A model generated the notes under the pieces. That model worked only from the letters and a program-made list of their open reading frames with translations. It ran no database searches and had not been told where the DNA came from. Below, piece after piece: positions 10,924-21,093 of a stretch of 64,000 nt of DNA. Made by a program: the position numbers and the translations under genes. Source of the DNA: Eutrigla gurnardus (Eukaryota > Chordata > Actinopteri > Perciformes > Triglidae); the NCBI GenBank assembly GCA_963514095.1, contig OY741277.1, positions 14,711,961-14,775,960 of the forward strand, in the 5' to 3' direction. Numbering within the stretch: position 1 is the stretch's first letter; each line of letters starts with the position of its first letter.

Positions 10924-13040
10924 TCACATTGCCCCGCCGCAACCATCCACAAAATCGAGCACAGCAGGGGTGTTGTAAGCAGACCCGCTCGACTTGACCG
11001 AAGCCATCCTCATCATCCCGTCGGTCTCCTGAATGCTCTCCACGTACTTGTGCAACGTACTGTAATGGAGGTTATTGGTGCTGAACTTGTAGAGGGAGGA
11101 GACCTTCTCCCAGTCCTTGTTGGTGGGGATGGTGATGTCTTCAGGCGGCGTCTGGTCAAAGAAGCTCTTCGTGTTCCTCTTGGCGAGCTGTTTGGCGTGT
11201 TCAGCAATGCATGTATCGAACATGTTGCTCTCCTCCTGAGAGTAGGCTCTCCAGAACTGGAGCTGCAGGTAGCTGATGGGGGAGGTGCAGCGGGCCAGAC
11301 AGTTCAGCAGCAGGTTGGACAACATGATGGAGGCGATGAGCAGCCAACCCAGGATCTGTGGTCACACGCAGCATGGATTTAGATTCAGTTTGATCTCCGT
11401 CGCACATTAAAGGGATGGTTTGGAGGTTCTGAGGTTTGTAAGTGCTTCTCCCGCAGCTTAAACTTTCTGTAACACGGCCCTTTTCGACAGTGAACTAAAG
11501 TTGTTATCTGTGCTGTCTTTAAAGCCACCACGCTCCATTGACACAAACAGTAATTTTACCTCGCAGTAAACTCGAGTTGCTTTTCTATCACTGCCTCATC
11601 AGTTAGTTTGCGTTAGAGTGTGATTTTGTGATTAACCTTTTAATGGTGCACTGTGAGGATTTACCGACATGATCATTTTTCAACATTGATTGCTTTTTGC
11701 TCCACGGCAACATGTTGGAGATCTATACGGAGCTGGGGGCTGGTCCTCCCCCATGGACTTCTACTGCTAATATTACTACTACTATAACTACTATGCAAGC
11801 AGTTTTTTCTCGCCAATGTCTGAGATAACTGTTGTTGTTGATATGACACTATAAATAAAATTTAATTGAAAATTAAATTGAATGTAATGAGAATTTGGTA
11901 AATATATTGTTTTACAAGAAGATGGCCCGAGATCTAACTAAATAGTTACTAGTTCCTCATTTTTTCCCTAGTGACTAGTGAAAGTGTTGAGTTCCTTATT
12001 GTAAAGTGTTACAATCATTACAGCACGGGTTAACAACTTCCTTCATCATTACTGTATCTTTCTTGTCATGTGCCCACCGGCGCTTATGCAGTAAAGGAAG
12101 AATGTTTTTTGACAATTATAAGAAATGAGAACTGTAGGTTCTTGCTTCCTTTATATTGGTGTAATCCTAGCAGGGAAGCATTTGAAGAAAAACATGTCTT
12201 CATCTGACTATTCTCAACATTTGTGTATGACTAAAGCTAATCCTATACATGCCATATTCATTTTGCTGCAGTGGTTTGAGGAGTTATTTTCCCTCTTTTT
12301 TGTGTGGCCTACTCTGTTTATGATGAAGTTAAATATGCAGCACAAAGTTTTTGAACTTTTCCCCTATAATTATACAGCCTGATATAATATATTACAGTTA
12401 AATACTGTATTATCATCACTATATACATCACCCTTCCAAAGCCAACCCCACAGATTGAAGCATCTCTAACTGTTTGATTTGCAGCACTGACCTGAGACTG
12501 AGCCTTCAGGTTGAGCAGGACATCGTTGCGGACCGTGGACAGGCTTGCATCGATGCCCGTCCCGCAGGGGAACCGGTGCAGCTGCTGCTGACACTCGACC
12601 TGGGAGCTCTTCTCTGTACACAGGTACGCGGTATACGCGGTCACGTTGGCCCCGGTCATGAGACACTCGTAGTACTTCCCGTTGAGCAGAGCCACGGCGA
12701 TCCAGGTGCAGGGCGCGACCAGCGCGGTGGTGCTGATCCGCCAGAGGACCGTGAAGGCGGCGACCAGCCTGTTCCAGCGACACAGCGAGGCCCTGCGCTG
12801 GCACAGACCCGTCAACAGCTTCCACGTCTTCTTGTTGAGGATGTAACCCAGAAGCAGCAGGGCCAGGGCGGGCACCAGCAGGAACACCATGCCGTAGACG
12901 AAGTTCAGGTTGTTGCAGGGGCAGTTGAAGACCGCCGAGGAGAAGATCTGCTCCCCCCCTGCTGTGAGCAGGGCGACCAAGCCGAAACCCAGGCTGCTCT
13001 GTTTGCTGGCAATGTCCAGAATCAACCTAAACTTATCCAT
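10924..13040 (-). CDS. calhm6: Calcium homeostasis modulator 6 (CALHM6)
   Basis: CALHM-family membrane channel protein. Two coding exons: 13040-12492 (183 codons, starting MDKFRLILD) and 11355-10924 (143 residues plus stop), again joined in phase 0 after AQSQ. Product 326 aa; human CALHM6 is about 315. Family marks are GLVALLTAGGEQIFSS (first membrane segment), NCPCN cysteines, VFLLVPALALLLLGY (second segment), APCTWIAVALLNGKYYEC (third segment and extracellular cysteine), a NVT glycosylation motif, and ILGWLL opening the fourth segment. The C-terminal blocks SYLQLQFW and HKYVE and the ending LDFVDG match CALHM6. The intron is about 1.1 kb. Mammalian CALHM6 is linked to immune-cell activation; whether the fish gene shares this cannot be read from the sequence. 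Confidence 0.93.
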
Positions 13041-13900
13041 GTCTCTGACTGCGTGTGACTGACATGCACACTTTCACTTCCACTGTTTATTTGTGTCTAT
13101 AGTCACCCCCCCCCCCCCCCCCCAAACCACCACCCACTCAAACCACCAGTAGCGTTTACTTATTATTTTAAAGGCAGAGATTGCTCTTTGACAATCACTC
13201 ATGATTCGATTCCTCCTTTTCGAAATGGATGATGTTGATGGGGTCCCCAGTTATGATTTTGAAACTTCTAGTGGAAGAGAACAAGCTGTGTGTGTTCTGC
13301 AGGTCATTGAGCATGCAGCCAGAAATGAGCACCCAAAATATTGTGCAGCTTTGTGAAGCAGTATGTGAGTTTATCTCCAAATGTGGTAAAAACAATTTAT
13401 GTCTGTGTTAAACTAAAGGATGAAGTTTTCCTTTATCCTTCTTAAGCTAAATTCACTATTTAAAAATCCTCTTCAAACAGCTGGAAAATGCATAAAGCTG
13501 AAAACAGGGAGAATGCTCTTTTCAGGTATCTGTATGCTTTTATTTCTTTATAATTGCTGCACATTGAGAGAGAAAAAAAATAAAGAAAAACGTACTCAAA
13601 TCCCCTGTATGCGCACGCACACTCGGCCAATAAAGGTGAATCTTTTCCTAACACATCCGCGACAGCAGGGGGCGGTGTTTCGGTTTAACACGTTGGTTGC
13701 AAGCTGTCACTAAACGACGAAGAAGAATCTGTTTAGAGCGGACAAGACAGATTTCGGCTAGCCATCTTCTGTGTGAAACACTGGAGATTAAGCATTCGCG
13801 TATAAGTATAACGTTTCATCCGCCAGTCAACGGAATTTAGACGGATATAGTCTAAACTACAAACAAAGGATTCCTAACTGTCCTTGAAAAGGCCCCAGAA
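13041..13900. other. Shared upstream region of calhm6 and cnot10
   Basis: The two genes are divergent with about 860 bp between their start codons. It contains a C run at about 13107-13123 and a GGGGGCGG-bearing segment at about 13668-13675, then the probable cnot10 5' leader up to 13900. No TATA box is evident before cnot10, as expected for a housekeeping gene. Confidence 0.4.
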
Positions 13901-16900
13901 ATGGCTGAAAATACAGGTGAGTGTCAGCTAATGCTAGCTGGGTAGCTAGTTATGTTCAATTTGAGCTAGCTTTAACTCCTTGAACGGATTCGTTTTTTTA
14001 ATGCACTCTGCCGGATTAATAACCGACAATACACTTTGAAGGGAATCACTCATATCACGCACAGTCTTCCATTCGCGTATGCTGTGTTCTGTATCCAAAA
14101 CCACACAATTTCAGTGAACCCTCTCAGGGCGCCTGCCCCAGTTAACGTTAGCATACACGACATGCATGTAGCCTGCAGACACGTTCAGGCAAAAGTTCAT
14201 TCAAAAATGTCGCATTCAAGTGTCTCTGTGATTGGGGGGAAACGGCGTTAATAATATTTGGCGTGCACATAATTCACGGAGTACTAAGAATATTCAGCTC
14301 AGTCAAACACGCTTCTGCCAACAGCGAGCAGGCTAACTATCAACTAAGTTATGCTAACAGTTAACGTTGGCGTTGTTTGGGTGAACCAGCTCTCCGGCTG
14401 AGATGCTAACGCTACTCAAATACATTGATTTGAGATGGATTAAATGCGTTCTGAATTACAACGAGGCTTATGTCAAACGTGACTCCCGATGCCATAACAT
14501 GTCTGATTTGTATCCGCCGACTGTCACGCCATGTAACCTCAGTGGATACTTTCTTAGCTACACCTGCTTATTAATGCACATATCTAAATAGTCAAGAAAC
14601 AAGTTGGTGCATGTAAGTGTCAAGAGCTTCAGTTGTTGGTCAGACCCAACATTAGTGACTTTGAGCGTGTCGTGATTGTTGGTGCAAGGGGGTGGCTTGA
14701 ATATCTGCTGAACTTGATTTTTCACCTCAACAGCCTCTAGAGCTCGCAGAGAATGGTGTGAAACACAGAAAACTTCCTGTGAGCAGCAGCTCTCTGGGTG
14801 AAAACACCCTGCGAATGGCCAAAGTGGAAGGCGACAGTCATTTAAATAACCAAGCATGCAGAGGAGCGTCTTTGAATGCACAACAAGAGACTTGAACTGG
14901 ACAGGTTCCACTCCTGACAGCTGAAAACAGGAAACTGTGGTTACAGTGGGGTCGCCTAAACTCGACAGTGACTCATATAACTGCCGCCTGGACAGACAAA
15001 TCTTGATATCTGTGGTAGCATCAGAATGTCCCGAGAGTTAACAGTATTGCAAAATCCCCACCCATCTCTGTCAGTGGAATATGATGGGCTGGTTTAAATG
15101 TCAGACCTATGGTGACCATGTGCATCCCTTAATGGCTGCACTCTACCCATCTTCTCAGGGCTGCTTCCAGCAGGAAAATGCATCATGATGTCACAAATCA
15201 TCACACATTGTCTTAAGGTGGTTCCACCAACACGACAGTGTATTGAGTGAGCTGTCATGGCTGTTGTCGAAAGATCTCTGGTCAGTAGAGCACTGATTCC
15301 CAAGGACTAGGTCCTGACCCACAGATGGGTCACAGGAGATATGATCAGGGTCACTAAATACATCTTTTATTCAAGATTTGCAGTACACCCTTTGAGCCAC
15401 ATGATGGTGCCTGAATGTTTCCACTGAGATTCAGCATGAATGTTCAGCCAACAAAACTGTGGGACGCGATCATGTCAACATGGAGCTGAATCTCTGAAGA
15501 AGGCTTCCAGCAACTTGTTGAAGCCATGTCATGAAGAAATGGGGGGACAAATGTACCCAGAACTAGAAAGGTGTACCTAATAATAATAATAATAAAGTTA
15601 CAACTGAGTGTAGTGCTTCAGTCAACACAGGCTGGCAACACTGTTATTCGAATTGCATGTTTCGACTTGGTTGGAAACTATTGTTATGTAAGTTTGACTT
15701 TTTTCTTTCTCTTTCATTTTGATCAGATCAAAACGAGGCAAAGCATGACCACTCATCATCCCCTGGAGTGACAGACCAAGAGAAAGAAATGGCAGGCAAT
15801 GCATATGAAGCGTTTGCGGTAAATCACCTACTTTTATAACATACTGCATAATCCAGTCCAACTGCTCTCTGCAGTAACACCATGACACCTATCAAAACTT
15901 TATAAATATAAAAAGAAACTGCTAGACCCAGTGTCTACACTTTATTATTATGTTTGAGCAGTGTACAGTTACAAGATGGAGATCAAATCCTTTGCATTTG
16001 ATTGGACTGCTAAACAGTCAACACCTCTCTCACCTGGGAAACTTTACCCATTTTCAACTGGCTCTGTGTCACTTCAGACAAGCTCTCCTCTCACCGCGCT
16101 CATCCGTATACACATGACTGGTTTAAAATCGGCCAAGTTTCCCTTGAATGAATTTAACTGCAGCCACATTGTTTCATAAATGAAAACAAAGTTTTTTCCC
16201 ACTGATATCGACGCACACATTTCTTTCTATCTTGCCATATCGGTATGTAAACGCCCCTCAATGCAGGATGAGTCATCAAACGTTTTAAACCGGGATTTGA
16301 TGAAGATTTCAATGTAAAAATATTGGAAATGGTAAGCCTCTTGTAAATATGCTTACTGCTTCTGAAGGATGGTGATAAATTCACAAGTAGATAAATTCAC
16401 AAGCTGATCCTAATGATTGGCTTCAGGGCCAGCATGTGTTAATGGCTTGTTTGTGGCTTTACTTTAATCACATTACTCTACTCTACCGTGTTTTGGCCAC
16501 CTCGGCCTGCTAGTGTTGCCGTGCTGCAGCGTGAGTGTTCTGCTGCGGTCTGGTGCGTCACGCATGTGAAAAATGATTTGTCTCGCTGACTGTGCGAAAG
16601 CCAAGTTCGTACATACACACACACAAGCTAACTCCTTCTTTCTCAATGGCAAAGAGAAGCTGTGTTCAAAACATTCAGGTAGTGCCTTCTTGTTTCTAGT
16701 CAGTGCTGAGCTTTACTGTCATTGGCTAAAGTGACAAACTTTGCCGGTTGCCGGTCGTATCAGCTGTCATTAATGTTAATTCTGTGTAAAAATACATATT
16801 TTTCCTCTTACCTGCAGTGCCTTTTTATCAGTCTAGATTGTTTTGTTGTGAGTTGCCTAGTGTTAGAGATTTGGGCTGTCGGAGATGTCTGCCTTCTCTC

Positions 16901-19900
16901 CAGTGTAATGGAACCCGATTGCACTTGGCTTGTGGTGTTCAAAGCTTTTCTTTCCAGACGCGGTTACACAAGATAATCCACTGATCTTGTTGTGAGCAGT
17001 TTCATGTAGGAGCTATTTTCTTTCTACTAAACTACTAGGAAGCATGCATTTACTCATTACATATGGACATGCATGATAAATATTAGACACAAGGCAGACA
17101 TCTCTCAACAGTCAGCATTTCACACCAAAACAATCTTGGTTGATAAATAGCACTACAGGTTAGAGGAAGAATATGTTCTTTTGATTTAAGGGTGAACTGT
17201 CCCTTTTTTAAGTGCAAGCTTGTCAAAGTCTGCTTCCTCTTACCTTAACTTGAACCCAACCTTATCTCTAACCACAACCAGACATCTTTGGCAATGCTTA
17301 ACTTGACCCTTGCCTAACCCTGACCCCTAACCTATCTGACCCTACCACAATGCAACCTAACACCATGTCCCAACTGTGGAGGGGAGAGCCACTGGAAACA
17401 CTATTCCTACGGGAAGGAAGCATTAATTAAAGGCTAAACAGACAAAACTGGTGACTGTACACGGTCAAATATCTGTGTGAGATGTTCCTTCATTCCCATG
17501 AATGCACACTTAAGTTAATAGAAACTGAATCCCACATCCTCCTGCATATATAGCTCACATATTCCATGTTGCAACTTTGTTCCTGACAGACTGGGAAGTT
17601 CGACGATTCTCTCAAACAACTTGAAGCCCTGCAGGAGCTCAACAAAGAGGACTACAAGATCGCCATGAATAAAGCTGTTGCGGAGTTTTACAAGAGCAGT
17701 CAAACTACCACAGGGACTCTGAAGCAGACACTAATGGCAATGAAGAACCAGGTAACTGCTGAAACGTGGGTCATGATTTCCTCACGCCTTCAGGTCACGT
17801 TGAATGAAGTTCGAGGACAAACAGCACTTTGCTTCGTGGTGTCGTGGATTTCCTCGAGCGTCCTTTCTTTGTGTTGCAGGTTCACACATCATCAGAGGAC
17901 GTTGACGGGTTGGATGATGTTGAAAATAGCCTGCTGTACTACAATCAAGCCATCATCCACTACCATATGCGGCAGTACTCTGAAGCCATTGCCATAGGAG
18001 AGAGGCTCTATCAGTTTCTGGAACCGTTTGGTATGTTGTGGTGCTTAACATGGGCTTTACTTAAGTGTACCGGTGATGTAATTGGATAATCAGTTGACCC
18101 TTTGCCAAGCCCCGCCCCCTCGCTGCTACTTTGTCAATCCATCAGAGCAATGTGGAGCATACACTGTCACAAAGTGGACCCTGAAGAAATATGATCAAAT
18201 ATTTTGAAAAACCTTAAAGCAGCACATCACCTGGTGGTCGAGACAGAAGTCAATGAAAATAAGGAACAAAGCTATTACTTGATGTGCAAACGTACTTTTG
18301 CTAATGTTAGCTGCACAGGTTATTACGTAGAAACCCTGAGTTTTAGAAAGGTTTATCTCCTTCCACTCTCTCCAGGTAGTGAGTTATCATCATTACACAA
18401 TGTTTAAACATCTCCAAATCCACAAAACCAGTCTGAAAAAGAAGACATTCTGAAACAAAGAAATGACCATATCTAAAGCAGAGCCAGATAGTCGACAGGA
18501 AGATGATACGCTAGTCTGCATTGTAGGGCGGGACTTAGCGAAAGGTCACTTGACTTGTTGAGCCATAAATATTGAAAGATGCTGTGCTGTGTGTTTTGGC
18601 TCTTGAAGCTCTGCCAAACGGGTGTGAATAATAGAAATCAGCACTTGGACGTGCAAGCCAAAGGTCCCATAACCTAATAACCACTAGTTTCAAGTCTTTG
18701 AGGCTTGACTTGACTCTGACCCAAAATAATGGCTAAATTTACAATGCGTGCGTGTCAGCAATGGAATAGTTGGCACAATGTGTAAAGTAACAGGGTTTAT
18801 GGGAAATGTGGTTTGGCATGGAGTCATTGTTTTATTTGTCCTAGCAGAGAAGTTTGCTCAGGCTGTGTGCTTCCTGTTGGTGGATCTGTACCTGCTCACC
18901 TTCCAGCCAGAGAAGGCCCTCCATCTACTGGCTGTGCTGGACAAACTCTCTGTACAAGGAGGCAACAAGAACGGCAAAGGAGAGGTACGCCGTTGCAGTC
19001 GTGTCTGAAGCCACTAATTAAATGTGTCACATCAAGCAGATGTAAGAGCGTGCAGTTTACCGTCTGAGTGTTGTGCTTGATTCCAGAGCAACAGCTCAAA
19101 CAAAGATACAGCGAACCAGAGAGCAGAGTTCACAGCCATGATTGAGGCGGCCAAATCAAAGATGCACCAGGCAAGAGTTCACAGATTTCAACATCCACTG
19201 TTTTTCCGTGTCGGACTCTTCATCCTGTTGACTGGGACTGATTGTTGTTTTCCTTTACAGTACAAAGTGAGAGCCTACATTCAGATGAAGTCCTCCAAGG
19301 CCTGTAAAAGGGAAATCAAATCGGTGATGAACACAGCGGGAAACGTGAGTCTCGGTGTCGCTGCTAGTTTTTCACATTGTTCAGACACGATGCAGAAAAC
19401 ATGGATGGAATCACGGAAATTTGATAATAACTCAATAGTGAATTTGATGCACACAACGCTGAATTTGCAGTGTGAAATGAACCTCCACTCACTGTTCATC
19501 CAGTACAATTGTGGCATTGATGGCAGGTCGATATTCATGTCATATAATTTCAACTACAGTCCAAGTGTGTGACTCTCTGACCTGTGTCTCCTGTCTTCCC
19601 CATCAGTCTGCACCCTCACTCTTCCTCAAGAGTAACTTTGAGTACCTGAGAGGAAACTACCGGAAAGCAGTGAAGCTCTTGAACAGCTCCAACATCGCAG
19701 AGCACCCTGGACCCATCAAGACGGGTGACAAACTACTGCACCTCTCCACATTAATGGCTTGCTCTGATGTCAAAAGTCCACACAGCTAGATTGTGCTTGT
19801 TGACTGACTGTGCGTGTGTTCTGACTTGTCTCATTCAGGGGAATGTGTTCGATGTATGTTCTGGAACAATCTGGGCTGCATTCACTTTGCAATGGGGAAA

Positions 19901-21012
19901 CACAACCTCGGCATTTTCTACTTCAAGAAGGCGCTGCAAGAGAACGACCACACCTGCGCACAGCTGGGAGACGGCAGCAGCGGGCAATGTGAGTCACAGC
20001 CATCAAGTCCTCTCAGCAAGCACTCGTCTCACTGAACGCTGGATGTAACATCTTTGTAGCTTCTTGCTCCTTTTCCTCATCTTACAATGTTTTAAAAAAA
20101 AGATGTATTTAGAAACGTGTCGTTATGTGTGGGTCCCACGGTGGTAACAAGTCCCTCTCTTCTGTTGTTACTTCTCTTCTGCAGCTAAGAAGTTCACAGG
20201 TATCCCCATGTGTGCTCTACTAGCCAACAAGCGCTACGAGCTGCTGTATAACTGTGGTATTCAGCTGCTGCATATCGGCCGGCCTCTGGCGGCGTTTGAG
20301 TGTCTGATGGAGGCCGTGCAGGTTTACCACTCCAACCCCAGACTGTGGCTGCGACTGGCAGAGTGCTGCATCTCTGCTAACAAGGGGGTATGACTTCACT
20401 GATGTAGATCTTAATTTGAGTTCAGCTTCGTTACTTAGTTGCATACTTTTTCCTTCCTGTTTTTCTAACCTATTTTTCCTCAGTGACTTTCTTTGAATTG
20501 CAGCATACAGTTATTTGATATTGTCTGTTTGTTCCCAGGGGTCTGAGCAGGAGAGCAAAGGTTTACCTTGTAAAAAAGGTATAGTTCAGTCTATCGTCGG
20601 GCAAGGCTACCATCGTAAGATCGTCCTGGCATCCCAGTCTACCCAGAATACTATCTACAGGTCAGTGTACATAATTGAATACACATTTCCCCCCAGTCAG
20701 ACTTTCTTATATCAACTGTATCACTGACCGACTGATATGTAATTAGTTGTCATCTTGCTTGTATCATCCTGATGCGTTTTTTCACTAGAATCATCCCAAG
20801 CTGAATGTGTGTGTGTGTGCTTGTACAGTGAGGGCCAGTCAGCAGCTATCCCCGTAGCCAGTATGGAGTTTGCAGCCATCTGCCTGAGGAACGCTCTGCT
20901 GCTACTGCCTGAACACCAGCAGCAGGACACCAAGACAGAGAATGGCTCCAAGAGCTCCAGTCAGTCAGGAAGCACCGAGAGCGGCAGTGAGAACAGCGAT
21001 GCCTGCAGGTCA

Positions 21013-21093
<81 letters not shown>

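Noticed and set aside
12474..13058. 194-codon open frame antisense to calhm6 exon 1
   Set aside because: It is a shadow of the GC-rich conserved exon on the other strand and has no resemblance to a protein family.
17260..17350. CCTAACC-like interstitial telomere sequence in cnot10 intron 2
   Set aside because: The units are irregular and interspersed with other words; there are not enough consecutive CCCTAA hexamers.
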